Source: Alphaproteobacteria bacterium (lineage in GTDB: Bacteria; Pseudomonadota; Alphaproteobacteria; Micavibrionales; Micavibrionaceae). From it: a stretch of DNA of 64,000 nucleotides. Made by a program: the position numbers and the translations under genes. Position 1 is the first letter of the stretch. Every line of letters starts with the position of its first letter. Shown in pieces: positions 1 through 9,699 of this stretch. Where the stretch lies: NCBI GenBank assembly GCA_002690045.1, contig NZDE01000012.1, forward strand, positions 186,001 through 250,000, read 5' to 3'. The notes under the pieces are model-generated. The model did not search any database. It was not told the DNA's origin and was given only the letters and a program-made list of their open reading frames with translations.

Positions 1-2
1 AC

Positions 3-1925
3 ATGCCACCACAAGAATTTTCCCAACATGCACATATAAAATCTTTTGCTGAATACGAGGCGCTTTATAAACGCTCAATTGATGATCCTGAGGGGTTCTG
101 GGGCGAGATGGGGGCGCGCCTTGATTGGTTCAAAAAACCTACAAAAATAAAGAATACATCCTATGAAGGCGATGTCTCTATCAAGTGGTATGAAGATGGC
201 GTGCTTAACGCATCCTATAACTGTATCGACCGCCACCTCCCTGCCAAAGCAAATGATACCGCCCTTATCTTTGAAGGCGATGATCCAAATAATTCTTATC
301 ACGTTACATACGGCACATTAAAAGATAAAGTCTGCCAACTCGCCAACGCATTGAAGGCGCGCGGCGTTAAAAAAGGTGACCGCGTCACAATTTATATGCC
401 AATGGTTTGCGAGGCTGTATATGCTATGCTTGCCTGCGCCCGTATAGGCGCAATTCACAGCGTAGTTTTCGGCGGCTTTTCACCCGAAGCATTACGCGAC
501 CGTATTATAAACTGTAAATCTGACATTGTGATTACCGCCAATGAAGGCGTACGCGGCGGCAAGGCGATCCCACTTAAGGCTAATACAGATAAAGCCTTAG
601 CAGCCTGTCCGAATGTGCATAGCGTAATTGTGCTAAAACGCACAGATGCGGCCATAGACATGAAAGAAGGCCGCGATGTTTGGTGGAATGAATTTGTCGA
701 CAGCCAAGACACAGAGTGCCCATGCGAAGAAATGAATGCGGAAGATCCGCTATTTATTCTTTATACGTCTGGATCAACCGGCAAAACAAAAGGCGTCATG
801 CACACAACAGGCGGCTATATGGTTTACACTAGCTTAACCCATGAAATTATTTTTGATTACAAACCGGGTGATGTGTATTGGTGTACTGCTGACGTTGGAT
901 GGGTTACGGGGCATTCATATATTGTTTATGGCCCACTCGCCAACGGCGCAAAAACCGTTGTGTTTGAAGGCGTTCCAAGTTACCCAGACATGTCGCGTTT
1001 TTGGCAGGTTGTTGAAAAACATAAAGTTAACAGCTTCTATACTGCGCCAACAGCCTTACGCGCCTTACTTGCCGCTGGTGATGACTTTGTTACGAAATGT
1101 GATCGTTCATCACTTAAAGTTTTAGGTACAGTTGGGGAGCCAATCAATTACGAAGCATGGATGTGGTATCACGAGGTAGTCGGTGAAATGCGCTGCCCAA
1201 TCGTTGACACATGGTGGCAAACCGAAACAGGCGGTCATTTAATGACGCCAATACCAGGGGCGACACCAACCAAACCGGGCTCAGCAACGTTCCCATTTTT
1301 TGGTGTACAGCCACAACTGGTTAACCCTGAAAGCGGCGAAGTGCTGTATGGTGAAGCTGAAGGCGCACTTTGCATGGTTGAAAGCTGGCCGGGGCAAATG
1401 CGCAGCGTATTTGGCGACCATGAGCGTTTTGTACAAACGTATTTCAGCCAGTATAAAGGCAAATATTTCACTGGTGACGGTGCACGCCGTGACCAAGATG
1501 GCTATTACTGGATTACGGGGCGCATTGATGATGTCATCAACGTATCTGGTCACCGTTTCGGTACAGCGGAAATCGAAAGCGCGATTGCGGAACACGACCT
1601 TGTCGCCGAAGCCGCCGTGGTGGGGTATCCGCACGACATTAAAGGACAGGGCATTTATGCCTATATAATCTTACGTGCAGGGGAAGTGCCAAGCGATATT
1701 CTAAAACAGGAAATCATCAAAACAGTCCGCTCCATCATCGGGCCAATTGCGAGCCCAGATGTTATCCATTTTGTAGACGGCCTGCCGAAAACACGTTCAG
1801 GTAAAATCATGCGCCGTATCCTGCGTAAGATTGCCGCTGATGAGTTTGATAATTTAGGAGACACATCCACATTGGCTGAACCAGACGTGGTGACTAAATT
1901 AATTGAAGGCCATAAGGCACTTTGA
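3..1925 (+). CDS. acs: Acetyl-CoA synthetase
   Basis: AMP-forming acetate:CoA ligase; makes acetyl-CoA from acetate, ATP and CoA in the cytoplasm through an acetyl-adenylate. The 640-residue frame carries the adenylate-forming signature [11 protein letters not shown], the core motif with TWWQTETGG, the hinge region [13 protein letters not shown], and the C-terminal PKTRSGK motif whose lysine (K601) is the acylation-regulated catalytic lysine in this family. Length is close to the usual 645-655 residues. The ATG lies two bases from the window edge, so no ribosome site can be seen and a start a few codons upstream cannot be excluded. A weak hairpin follows the gene, which converges with an unknown gene. 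Confidence 0.96.
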   Translation: MPPQEFSQHAHIKSFAEYEALYKRSIDDPEGFWGEMGARLDWFKKPTKIKNTSYEGDVSIKWYEDGVLNASYNCIDRHLPAKANDTALIFEGDDPNNSYHVTYGTLKDKVCQLANALKARGVKKGDRVTIYMPMVCEAVYAMLACARIGAIHSVVFGGFSPEALRDRIINCKSDIVITANEGVRGGKAIPLKANTDKALAACPNVHSVIVLKRTDAAIDMKEGRDVWWNEFVDSQDTECPCEEMNAEDPLFILYTSGSTGKTKGVMHTTGGYMVYTSLTHEIIFDYKPGDVYWCTADVGWVTGHSYIVYGPLANGAKTVVFEGVPSYPDMSRFWQVVEKHKVNSFYTAPTALRALLAAGDDFVTKCDRSSLKVLGTVGEPINYEAWMWYHEVVGEMRCPIVDTWWQTETGGHLMTPIPGATPTKPGSATFPFFGVQPQLVNPESGEVLYGEAEGALCMVESWPGQMRSVFGDHERFVQTYFSQYKGKYFTGDGARRDQDGYYWITGRIDDVINVSGHRFGTAEIESAIAEHDLVAEAAVVGYPHDIKGQGIYAYIILRAGEVPSDILKQEIIKTVRSIIGPIASPDVIHFVDGLPKTRSGKIMRRILRKIAADEFDNLGDTSTLAEPDVVTKLIEGHKAL

Positions 1926-1982
1926 TCGTATATATAAATAGCGGCGCTCAAAACAAATTAATCTGGCACGATAACAAACATA

Positions 1983-2008
1983 AAGGCGGCAAGATAGAAT
2001 GCCGCCTT
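1983..2008. terminator. Hairpin between convergent acs and unknown gene
   Basis: AAGGCGGC and GCCGCCTT form an 8-bp stem with a 10-base loop, midway between two converging genes. Neither side has a strong T-run, so this is only a possible weak bidirectional terminator. Confidence 0.45.
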
Positions 2009-2028
2009 ACCTTAAAATCATAAAAATT

Positions 2029-2421
2029 CTACAATTTCATTGTTGTATATTTTGTATCATAATAAATCTTAAAACGTGATGGCATACCAGGTGACGTTTC
2101 AGCATCATATAAAATGACTTCCTGCATATCTAAATCAGGACAATATTCTTTAGCTTTCCCTGAAAATAATTGCGCAGCATTTTTTATGTCTACCTCACAC
2201 GCGCCACTAGGCACAACAAGTCCAACATTTTGTACGCTCTCTGGTGAATACCTGCCCAGAGGAAAACATGCCACATCAAAACCGTTTGTTAAATGTACAA
2301 TATCATCCCTTAAAGTATACGCTGTAATCCTTGGCATTTGATTGTATATTATACGCTCTTCTTGCTCAAAAGCAGAAACAACTTTACGCCAAACATCACC
2401 TAGCTTCTCTTTTAAACTCAT
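2029..2421 (-). CDS. Hypothetical protein, 130 aa
   Basis: I do not recognise this protein. The start is set at the ATG giving MSLKEKLGDVWRK because GGGAGGAG lies about 7 bases upstream. An ATG 22 codons further upstream has no such site. The product is soluble, with no signal peptide or membrane segment. It has an amphipathic N-terminal helix followed by a mixed alpha/beta stretch with two isolated cysteines. It stands alone between acs (convergent) and the divergent lemA gene. Confidence 0.7.
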   Translation of the reverse strand: MSLKEKLGDVWRKVVSAFEQEERIIYNQMPRITAYTLRDDIVHLTNGFDVACFPLGRYSPESVQNVGLVVPSGACEVDIKNAAQLFSGKAKEYCPDLDMQEVILYDAETSPGMPSRFKIYYDTKYTTMKL

Positions 2422-2599
2422 GGGGCACTCTCCTCCCGAAATATTTCTTAAAAAATTGATATTAAGTTGATACACCCATACAAACATGCGCGCCTTATGT
2501 CAATACAAAATAGTCCAAATAACAATATAAATATTTTACGCCTATGCACAAATCATCTATCATGTATTGTGGACTATTCTTATATGAGGAGCATTAATT

Positions 2600-3163
2600 A
2601 TGGGGTCTTGGGTTTTTCTTGCCATTTTGGCTGTCGCGGTTATCTATCTTATTTCGCTATACAACAAAATCATTCGCATGGAGCAAACACGCGACAATGC
2701 CTTTTCGGATATTGATGTGCAGCTAAAAGAACGCCATGATTTAGTGCCCAACCTTGTGAATACGGTCAAAGGTTACGCCGACCATGAAGACGATATTTTG
2801 AAACAAGTGACCGAAGCGCGCGCCACAGCTATGAAAGGCGGCAGCGTTGGTGATGTTGCCAAGGCGGAATCTGCACTTGGCGCAGCCATGATGAATTTAA
2901 TGGCGGTGGCTGAAAACTACCCTGACCTTAAGGCAGACCAGAACTTCGCAAAATTGCAGGCGGAACTATCAAACCTAGAACAGAAAATTGCCGCGGCGCG
3001 CCGCTTCTTTAACAACGCGACGAAAGAATATAATGTGTCGATCAAGACATTCCCTGCCGTTTTATTTGCAGGCGCATTTGGCTTTGGCGAAGAAGAGTTT
3101 TTTGAATTAGATGCACTAGAAAAAGAAAGCGCATCGAAACCACCAGAAGTCAACTTTGCTTAA
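2600..3163 (+). CDS. lemA: LemA family protein
   Basis: Small membrane-anchored protein of the LemA family: one N-terminal transmembrane helix (about residues 4-20), then an elongated helical bundle. The family-typical block VQLKERHDLVPNLVNTVKGY sits at about residues 40-60, and the NLEQKIAAARRFFNNATKEY region is near 130. GAGGAG lies 8 bases before the ATG. The gene directly precedes an M48 membrane metalloprotease with a 35-base gap. This LemA plus M48/HtpX-like pair is common in bacteria and suggests a linked envelope function. The biochemical role of LemA is not established. Confidence 0.93.
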   Translation: MGSWVFLAILAVAVIYLISLYNKIIRMEQTRDNAFSDIDVQLKERHDLVPNLVNTVKGYADHEDDILKQVTEARATAMKGGSVGDVAKAESALGAAMMNLMAVAENYPDLKADQNFAKLQAELSNLEQKIAAARRFFNNATKEYNVSIKTFPAVLFAGAFGFGEEEFFELDALEKESASKPPEVNFA

Positions 3164-3198
3164 ACACATCACGCAGCCACAAGACATCGGGGCGACAA

Positions 3199-4212
3199 AT
3201 GGTTTTTAAATCAGTCGGGCTGACATCACATATTTATAACAATAACCTGCGCTCGCTAATGCTGCTTGCGGGCTTTCCGCTGCTGATTTTCCTGATGATC
3301 TTAGCGTTTTGTACGGGGCTTTACGGCTTTGGCATGATAACGCCAAAACAGCTACCATGGGCGGAGGCGTTTGACCAAGGCTGGTTATTATCCTTACGCT
3401 ATGGCTATTGGGCGCTGATTGGCGCGGCAATTTGGTTCACAGTGGCTTATTTCTTTCATACGCAGCTGATCCAAAAAATGACGGATGCGCATCCGGTGAC
3501 GTATGAAGAAGAACCTGAGCTTTATCGCCTGCTTGAAAATTTATGTATCTCGCGCGGGCTGACCATGCCCTATTTTCAAATCATTGAAACGCCTGCCCTA
3601 AATGCCTTTGCAAGCGGCATAAATGAAAAAACCTACGCCATCACGGTGACGCGCGGTTTATTACAGGCATTGGATAAAGACGAATTGGAAGCCGTGCTTG
3701 CACATGAGCTAACCCATATCATGAACAAGGATGTACGCCTGTTGATTATCAGCGTTGTTTTTGTCGGAATGATCAGCTTCTTTTGCGAAATGGCGTTTCG
3801 TTCAATGGTATACGGACGGCACGGACGGTCATCACGTAATGAAAAAAATACGGGCGCGATGTATCTGCTCGCCTTTGTGATCCTTGCTATTGGTTATGTG
3901 TTTGCTATTTTGATCCGCTTTTCATTATCTAGAAAACGTGAATATTTGGCCGATGCTGGCGCGGTCGAGCTAACCAAAAACCCCGAAGCCATGATGCGTG
4001 CATTAATGCGCATATCTGGTCACGACACGATCGACAACCTACCCGAAGATGTTGAATTAATGTGCATTGAAAATACAAGTGGCTTTATGGGGCTGTTTGC
4101 CACGCACCCACCTATTCAGCGCAGGATTGAAACGATATCCGCCATGACGGGCACGCCGATACCGACGTTAAGCCGCGCTAATCCTTCTTCCCACGAAAAC
4201 CCGTGGCAATAA
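3199..4212 (+). CDS. M48 family membrane zinc metalloprotease (HtpX-like)
   Basis: Integral membrane zinc protease. The zinc-binding HELTH motif is at residues 169-173, and the downstream SRKREYLADAGAVEL segment supplies the third ligand (Glu) typical of M48. Predicted membrane helices lie at about 20-46, 70-88, 181-200 and 220-245, like HtpX but longer (337 residues against about 290). It probably takes part in turnover of misfolded membrane proteins. It follows lemA, likely in one transcript. Its last 35 bases overlap the 3' end of convergent rlmE. The ribosome site (CGGGGCGAC) is weak, which may mean coupling to lemA. Confidence 0.9.
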   Translation: MVFKSVGLTSHIYNNNLRSLMLLAGFPLLIFLMILAFCTGLYGFGMITPKQLPWAEAFDQGWLLSLRYGYWALIGAAIWFTVAYFFHTQLIQKMTDAHPVTYEEEPELYRLLENLCISRGLTMPYFQIIETPALNAFASGINEKTYAITVTRGLLQALDKDELEAVLAHELTHIMNKDVRLLIISVVFVGMISFFCEMAFRSMVYGRHGRSSRNEKNTGAMYLLAFVILAIGYVFAILIRFSLSRKREYLADAGAVELTKNPEAMMRALMRISGHDTIDNLPEDVELMCIENTSGFMGLFATHPPIQRRIETISAMTGTPIPTLSRANPSSHENPWQ

Positions 4213-4882
4213 GATAGGTTTCTGAAGATTCCTTACGACTTGAAGGTGGCTTAAAGTGGCGTACCGTTTCAAATTCACGTTTTGCCAAAGCAAGTAAATC
4301 ATTCGATGCGCCGCCTTGGAATACTTTCGCGATGAAAGTGCCTTTTTCTTCCAAAATATCACGGGCAAAGTAATATCCTGCCTCAACCAAGGCCATGATT
4401 TTTAAATGGTCGGTGTTTTTGTGGCCAACCGTGTTATGCGCCATATCGCTCATCACAACATTCGGGCGCACGCCTTCAAGTGCGCCAAGCAATACATCTG
4501 GCGCATCATCATCCATGAAGTCCATTTCAAAGGATACCAAACCGCCGAGCGATTCAACAGGCAGCAAGTCAATCGCCACAACCTTTTTCACGCCGCGCTG
4601 TAACGCGACCTGACACCAGCCCCCAGGGGCTGCGCCCAAATCAACAACCGTTGAATCGGGTTTAAAGATTTTGAAACGTTCATCAATTTCTTTAATTTTA
4701 AATGCGGCGCGCCCGCGGTAACCAAGGCGCTGCGCTTCGTGTACATATTTATCATTCAACTGACGCTTCAACCATCGGGTTGATGAACTTTTACGCCCTT
4801 TAGCCGTTTTTACATGCTCGGCCGAATTACGCGCGGTGCGTTTTTTATTGCGCTTTGTTGAAAAATCTCTCTTCTTCGTCAT
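4178..4882 (-). CDS. rlmE: 23S rRNA (uridine-2552-2'-O)-methyltransferase RlmE
   Basis: FtsJ/RrmJ-type methyltransferase that modifies U2552 in the ribosomal A-loop using S-adenosylmethionine. The SAM motif DLGAAPGGW is at residues 81-89, and the K-D-K-E catalytic tetrad is visible as K62, D146, K186 and E221. A lysine/arginine-rich N-terminal extension (residues 1-40) precedes the domain, as in many alphaproteobacterial RlmE proteins (234 residues against 209 in E. coli). Its 3' end overlaps the M48 protease gene by 35 bases. The small membrane-protein gene upstream is 15 bases away and may be co-transcribed. Confidence 0.95.
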   Translation of the reverse strand: MTKKRDFSTKRNKKRTARNSAEHVKTAKGRKSSSTRWLKRQLNDKYVHEAQRLGYRGRAAFKIKEIDERFKIFKPDSTVVDLGAAPGGWCQVALQRGVKKVVAIDLLPVESLGGLVSFEMDFMDDDAPDVLLGALEGVRPNVVMSDMAHNTVGHKNTDHLKIMALVEAGYYFARDILEEKGTFIAKVFQGGASNDLLALAKREFETVRHFKPPSSRKESSETYLIATGFRGKKD

Positions 4883-4897
4883 CTAAATCTACTTTCC

Positions 4898-5251
4898 TTA
4901 AAGCAGCATAATAAACATTGACGTGAAAAAAGCCATAAAATAAATACTAATGCTAGCCGCCATATATACCGCGCCCTTAGTATTTGGCGAATAATGCGAC
5001 AAGATAAGGTAGAGCACAATAAAAACGGAATAAGAAATTTGCGCGCGGTTAAAGATGTCTGAATGCATGAAGTTCAAGTAACCTGTCTCATAGCCGGTAT
5101 CACGAATAAGCTCATCTTGTAGGCGCATCGTCGCCATACAGAACAACACAAAAACTACAGCTTTAATGCGTTGCCCTTTATGAACAGATACCGCCGCAAT
5201 TGGAATCCAGATTACATCTGCCCAGTCGTGAATTAAACCCATAATGTCCAT
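4898..5251 (-). CDS. Small membrane protein, 117 aa
   Basis: Unknown protein with about four hydrophobic segments (roughly residues 8-22, 28-44, 72-86 and 92-114) and no family motif that I recognise. It lies between an M23 peptidase gene (30 bases upstream) and rlmE (15 bases downstream), all transcribed leftward, so a three-gene transcript is plausible. AGGTC lies upstream of the chosen ATG; the next ATG three codons in is an alternative. Confidence 0.7.
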   Translation of the reverse strand: MDIMGLIHDWADVIWIPIAAVSVHKGQRIKAVVFVLFCMATMRLQDELIRDTGYETGYLNFMHSDIFNRAQISYSVFIVLYLILSHYSPNTKGAVYMAASISIYFMAFFTSMFIMLL

Positions 5252-5281
5252 GAAGCTGACCTTGATTAATTACTATTATCG

Positions 5282-6307
5282 TTATTGTAATGTAATTTGC
5301 TGTTCATGACGATATGTTTGTGTGCTGCCATCATCCATAACGCGGGTTAGCGCTATACGTCCTGTATATGTGCCTGCGGGCATCCCCTTGGCAATCTTGC
5401 GTCCTGCGGCATAATATTGCCGTATACGGCTTTTATCCTGCGAAATAGTGCGTTTCACCACTTCGCGCCCCTCTTGGTCAATTATGTCCATGACCACATA
5501 ATCGCCCTGACGTATATCATAAATCACGCCCCAAAAGATGAACGCCTTTGCACCAAGTTCAGGTACATGCCCGCGCTGACCTTGCGGGATTAAATCAAAA
5601 TCTGGCATAACATCCGAAAAACCAGAATCTAAGAAAATGGGTGCTTCATTACGAAGCGGCATAGAATCATCCCAATAGAGGCGTGCCCCTAAGTCACCTT
5701 GACGGCAATCTTCAGCTTCAACATCCTGCCCACCGAATGGGTCAATCAGCTTCTTGTCCTTATAAACACTGAAATGTAAATGTGGGTGTTCAGCCATGCC
5801 AGATATACCGACTTCACCAATTTTCTGGCCGCGTGCTATATCATCCCCCTCTTTAACAACTATAGAGCCCTTCTTTAAATGGCAATATTGTGTGGCATAT
5901 CCGCCCTCATGCCCGACAAAAACGCCATTACCGCACTCAATGCCCGCATCAATCACGGCTTTCATTTCCTCTGGCGTTTTAAAATCATCCGCAACACTGT
6001 CCCGCAGACGTAAAACTTTGCCCGGTGCGGCGGCGATCACATCGATTCCTTTTTCCATCGCAGCCTTGTCACGAATCATGACATCTGTGCCCTTATGTTG
6101 GTCATAGGTACGTTTTCCACAGGAATAATCTTCGATAACATCAGGGGTACGATTCACGTCAACATAGTAGAGCATCCAACAATCTGTGCCCAATGTGCAG
6201 CTTAGCGGGAAAGACATCTTAAATGCGCCGTCCTCCGCCCGCGCAGATAAAACGCCAGTACTGGTAACCCCAAGTAATATAACAACAAAATATAATATAC
6301 GTATCAT
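5282..6307 (-). CDS. Secreted M23 family metallopeptidase
   Basis: Periplasmic LytM/M23-type zinc peptidase, expected to cut peptidoglycan cross-bridges. The start was chosen at MIRILYFVV because AGGAG is about 8 bases upstream; the ATG six codons earlier overlaps that site. A signal peptide ends near SARA|ED. The zinc ligands are visible as YDQHKGTD and HPHLHFSVY, with GNGVFVGHEGGYATQYCHL between them. A C-terminal beta-rich region of about 140 residues follows the peptidase. Six cysteines suggest disulfides, in keeping with export. All catalytic residues appear present, so an active enzyme is likely. Confidence 0.88.
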   Translation of the reverse strand: MIRILYFVVILLGVTSTGVLSARAEDGAFKMSFPLSCTLGTDCWMLYYVDVNRTPDVIEDYSCGKRTYDQHKGTDVMIRDKAAMEKGIDVIAAAPGKVLRLRDSVADDFKTPEEMKAVIDAGIECGNGVFVGHEGGYATQYCHLKKGSIVVKEGDDIARGQKIGEVGISGMAEHPHLHFSVYKDKKLIDPFGGQDVEAEDCRQGDLGARLYWDDSMPLRNEAPIFLDSGFSDVMPDFDLIPQGQRGHVPELGAKAFIFWGVIYDIRQGDYVVMDIIDQEGREVVKRTISQDKSRIRQYYAAGRKIAKGMPAGTYTGRIALTRVMDDGSTQTYRHEQQITLQ

Positions 6308-6543
6308 TGCATTGCTCCTACACACAGGCTAACACAGCATTATGGATTAATATAGGCTTTATACTAATATTTCAAAAACGCGCCGATTATTAAAACTTAT
6401 TAAAAACATATGTTAAACGCTTTTAGCTTAATATTTCACCAAGAAAAATGCATTGCAGTATATTTTTTCTCTATATTTTTAAATTCGCCTATGTTACATA
6501 GTCGGAAAGTTGATAAACAGCCGTTTTCAGAAAGGAAATGTGT

Positions 6544-7017
6544 ATGAAACTCAACAAAGACATCACGCTTGATTACGTCCTTTATGGGCTGAAATCCAGA
6601 AATAAGCGTGAAGTAATGCGCGATATAGCGCGTTTTGTAAGCAAGCAACATGGGCAAATGGATGAGGTCGCCTTATTCGATCAGCTTCTTGACCAAGAAC
6701 GTCAGGCAAGCTCGGCAATCGGTATGGGCTTAGCCATTCCGCATATTCGTTTGAATGACCTGAAAACCCCTTTAAACATGTTGGTACATTTGGATAAGCC
6801 AGTGAGCTTTGATTCACCAGATGGTGAAGATGTGCAGGCGATATGGGTCACCATGTCCCCGCGCGCTGACGGGCCACGCCATTTAATGCGCCTTGCGAAA
6901 ATATCGCGTATGCTGAATAATCCGCAGCTCGCCAAACAATTAAAACAGGCGCGCAGCCTGGATGAACTCCGCGCCCTGTTGTTTAATGTTGAGCATGATT
7001 TATTAGAAGCGGCCTAA
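6544..7017 (+). CDS. ptsN: PTS IIA-like nitrogen-regulatory protein (PtsN-like)
   Basis: EIIA domain of the fructose/nitrogen type: a cytoplasmic phospho-acceptor that in the PTS-Ntr chain takes phosphate from NPr and controls potassium and nitrogen responses. The 157-residue protein has the conserved phosphorylatable histidine at H67 in SSAIGMGLAIPHIRL. The start at the second ATG is favoured because AAAGGA lies 7 bases ahead of it. Other PTS-Ntr components (rpoN, hpf, ptsP, npr) are not in the window. A hairpin follows the stop. The family is clear; the exact regulatory target is not. Confidence 0.85.
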   Translation: MKLNKDITLDYVLYGLKSRNKREVMRDIARFVSKQHGQMDEVALFDQLLDQERQASSAIGMGLAIPHIRLNDLKTPLNMLVHLDKPVSFDSPDGEDVQAIWVTMSPRADGPRHLMRLAKISRMLNNPQLAKQLKQARSLDELRALLFNVEHDLLEAA

Positions 7018-7036
7018 ATTTAAGCCGCTTTTATTT
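7006..7036. terminator. Terminator after ptsN
   Basis: A 7-bp stem (AAGCGGC with GCCGCTT) has a 10-base loop and is followed by TTTATTTT on the plus strand. It overlaps the ptsN stop and the 3' end of the convergent gene, so it may serve both. Confidence 0.75.
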
Positions 7037-7412
7037 TAGGTGTAATGATTGTTGTTGTATCAATCGGCATGCGCACATTTGATTCTACATCAACAATGGC
7101 TGTCGGTTCATCTAACTGCTGTGTCGATGCCATCTCTGCGTCATCAGACGTAATGCCGCCCCAACCTAATGCCGTACCAAGCACAAAGCCCGAAATTGCG
7201 CTTATCATTGTTCCACCTTCCGGTGCACCCGCTTCCGTAGCTACGCGCCCTGCATACTTACCCGCACAGGCACCAGAGAAATACGCAAAAGGCGCCCACA
7301 ACAAAACACCTGTAGGCCCCATGCTAGAAACCGCACTTATAAATATTTGCGTTAATGCACCCGCTGCGCCGCCTGCTGCGCCGCTTTTCACATATGTTTT
7401 TGTGTGTTCCAT
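7020..7412 (-). CDS. Glycine-rich membrane protein, 130 aa
   Basis: Unknown small protein. The start follows GGGAG, giving MEHTKTYVKSGAAGG. Two glycine/alanine-rich hydrophobic segments (about residues 10-55 and 68-88) resemble glycine-zipper membrane segments, and the rest is a polar tail rich in threonine and isoleucine. A protein of similar build (small, Gly/Ala-rich, polar tail) is encoded at 27622-28059. No function can be assigned. It converges with ptsN and is separated from truA by about 200 bases of A/T-rich sequence. Confidence 0.65.
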   Translation of the reverse strand: MEHTKTYVKSGAAGGAAGALTQIFISAVSSMGPTGVLLWAPFAYFSGACAGKYAGRVATEAGAPEGGTMISAISGFVLGTALGWGGITSDDAEMASTQQLDEPTAIVDVESNVRMPIDTTTIITPKIKAA

Positions 7413-7615
7413 ATCATTTCTCCCAATATTTAAATTATGCGGTTTTAACTTAGGCACGCTAATTGTAGTAAAAATCCATCACATAGACCCCCAAAATCTT
7501 TTTATGAAAACACAACATAAGCAACAACAAACCTTATGTCAACTCGCACCTTTACAGAAATATTTAAATCATGCATATATAAACGCGCTAAAATTAATTG
7601 AACATTGTATAAAAG

Positions 7616-8386
7616 ATGACACAACGTTGGAAAATTATTGTCGAATATGAAGGGACGCATTATTGCGGTTGGCAAATGCAGGATATTCCGCAGCCTTCTG
7701 TTCAAGAGACCATCGAAAAAGCGATTGAGAAATTTTCGCAGCAGCAGGTACGCCTTCATGTTGCAGGGCGCACAGATTCTGGCGTTCATGCCTATGGGCA
7801 GATTGCGCATTTTGATTTCATCAACAAGCATAATATGGGCGGCTATGATTTGTGTAAGGCGATTAACGCGCATTTACGCCCGCACCCTATTGCGCTGCTA
7901 CACGCTGAACAAGTTGATGAAAATTTCCACGCCCGCTATAGCGCAAAAAACAAGCTGTATATTTACCGCATCGTGACGCGCTCCGCGCCGCTGACGACCG
8001 ATGCTGGCCGCGCATGGCATATGCATCGCACACTTGATTCCGCCGCCATGCATGAAGCCGCGCAGATTTTACGTGGTACGCATGACTTCACCACATTCCG
8101 CGCGTCCGAATGTCAGGCCAAATCACCAATACGTGACATTAGCGATATAAAAGTTATCGAGAAACCTTATGATGATTATGGCGGGCAAGACATTCGCATC
8201 TATGTCGAAGGGCAAGCCTTCTTACACCATATGGTGCGTAATATTGCAGGTTCGCTCGCCTATGTTGGGCTTGGCAAATGGAGCAACGAAACCCTTAAAA
8301 ACGCCTTAGAATCCTGTGACCGCACCCAAGGCGGCCCAACCGCTCCACCAGACGGATTATATCTCGCGCGGATTGATTATAAATAA
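7616..8386 (+). CDS. truA: tRNA pseudouridine(38-40) synthase TruA
   Basis: Isomerises uridines 38-40 in the anticodon stem-loop of many tRNAs. The 256-residue protein has the TruA signature AGRTDSGVHAYGQ with catalytic aspartate D54, the FHARYSAKNKLYIYRI strand, and the C-terminal FLHHMVRNIAGSL motif. Length is normal. No strong ribosome site is visible ahead of the ATG (TATAAAAGATG). It is followed 65 bases later by rmuC and is probably a single gene or two-gene transcript. Confidence 0.96.
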   Translation: MTQRWKIIVEYEGTHYCGWQMQDIPQPSVQETIEKAIEKFSQQQVRLHVAGRTDSGVHAYGQIAHFDFINKHNMGGYDLCKAINAHLRPHPIALLHAEQVDENFHARYSAKNKLYIYRIVTRSAPLTTDAGRAWHMHRTLDSAAMHEAAQILRGTHDFTTFRASECQAKSPIRDISDIKVIEKPYDDYGGQDIRIYVEGQAFLHHMVRNIAGSLAYVGLGKWSNETLKNALESCDRTQGGPTAPPDGLYLARIDYK

Positions 8387-8451
8387 ACTAGGGGACATTT
8401 ATAGAGCGCCCCCTGTGCAGTTAACATCATTTATGCTTATATAATCCCATC

Positions 8452-9648
8452 ATGGACAGTTTAATTTATTCTATTGCCGGTTTTGGTTTAGGTGCGCTTT
8501 GTGCGGCGGTGCCTTTGTTTTTGCGCATCACATCATTGGAAAAGCGCAACGCGCAGCTTGAACAAGCGCCCGATGCGTTGCGCCAAAGTTTTGATTCCCT
8601 AGCGAGCGAAGCCTTGCGCAAAAATAACGAGATGTTCTTAACACTCGCGCGTGAGAATATTGAGAAAACGCAGAATAATCAGAACAATGATTTTGAAAAG
8701 CGCCAAAAAGCCATTGCAGAAATGGTTGACCCCATCGCTAAAACATTGAAAGACATGGAACAGCGCGTTGATCATTTAGGGCGCACGGGTAGCACCCTTG
8801 AAGGGCAGTTAAAAAGCTTCGCCCTTGAACAGCAGCGTTTGCGTCAAGAAACAGGCAATCTGGTCAAAGTCCTATCGAACACAAATGACCGCGGCAAATG
8901 GGGCGAAATGCAGCTGCAGCGTGCCTTTGAAGCCATTGGCCTGATTGAAGGGACGCATTTCCACCAACAAGTCCATGTTAGCGATGAAAATAACCGCGGC
9001 CTCAAGCCTGACTTTGTCGTCCATATGCCGGGCGGCGTTGATATTGTGATTGATGTTAAAACGCCGATTGAACCATATTGGAAAGCGGTTGAGGAAGATC
9101 TAACGCAGGCTGAACAGCAAAGCGCGTTTAAAGATTTCTCAAGCAAATTGCGCGACCACTTAAAAACCGTGTCGTCAAAATCCTATTGGCAGCAATTTGA
9201 CAGCCCCGAATTTGTCGTGATGTTCCTACCAACCGAGAGCCTATTTTCAATGGCTGTATCCTTCGATAAAACACTAATCGAAGATGCCGCAAAACATAAT
9301 GTAATCCTTGCATCCCCTACAACCATGATGGGCTTATTGCGCGTTGTAATGTATGGTTGGCAGCAACAAATTGTTGCCGAAGAAGCTAAAACCATCGCGG
9401 CGCTCGGTACAGACCTTTATAAGCGTCTAAGCACCTTCACAGGCCATATGGAGAAGTTACGCAAGGGTCTTAACTCCGCACTAGATGGTTATAACAAGGC
9501 CGTTGGCTCACTCCAATCATCTGTTTTGCCAGGGGCACGCAAGTTCAATGATTTAAAGATAGGGACTGGCGGCGTTGATCTGCACACGCCGCAGCAAATA
9601 GAAGCTGCACCGCGAGTCATTGATGCTTCGCAAGATGATGCAGCTTAA
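8452..9648 (+). CDS. rmuC: DNA recombination protein RmuC
   Basis: RmuC family protein (DUF-type nuclease-like fold), linked in E. coli to limiting inversions at short repeats. The 398-residue protein has an N-terminal membrane anchor (about residues 4-24) and a coiled-coil region (about 25-140). The conserved core follows, with the NDRGKWGEMQLQRAFE motif near 145 and the KPDFVVHMPGG ... IDVKTPIEPYW region typical of PD-(D/E)XK-like folds. Length is slightly short of E. coli RmuC (475). Function beyond the family label is not established. Confidence 0.93.
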   Translation: MDSLIYSIAGFGLGALCAAVPLFLRITSLEKRNAQLEQAPDALRQSFDSLASEALRKNNEMFLTLARENIEKTQNNQNNDFEKRQKAIAEMVDPIAKTLKDMEQRVDHLGRTGSTLEGQLKSFALEQQRLRQETGNLVKVLSNTNDRGKWGEMQLQRAFEAIGLIEGTHFHQQVHVSDENNRGLKPDFVVHMPGGVDIVIDVKTPIEPYWKAVEEDLTQAEQQSAFKDFSSKLRDHLKTVSSKSYWQQFDSPEFVVMFLPTESLFSMAVSFDKTLIEDAAKHNVILASPTTMMGLLRVVMYGWQQQIVAEEAKTIAALGTDLYKRLSTFTGHMEKLRKGLNSALDGYNKAVGSLQSSVLPGARKFNDLKIGTGGVDLHTPQQIEAAPRVIDASQDDAA

Positions 9649-9699
9649 TGTACTAGAGCTAACACATATAAGTCATAAATTTAATGTAGAGAAAGACTC

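Noticed and set aside
7045-7650. 201-codon open frame on the plus strand across the Gly-rich membrane gene and the truA start
   Set aside because: Its first part mirrors the minus-strand gene, which has a good ribosome site, and it overlaps the true truA start. No family features.
8387-8451. Terminator after truA
   Set aside because: AGGGG and CCCCCT can pair, but the stem is short, the loop long and no T-run follows.
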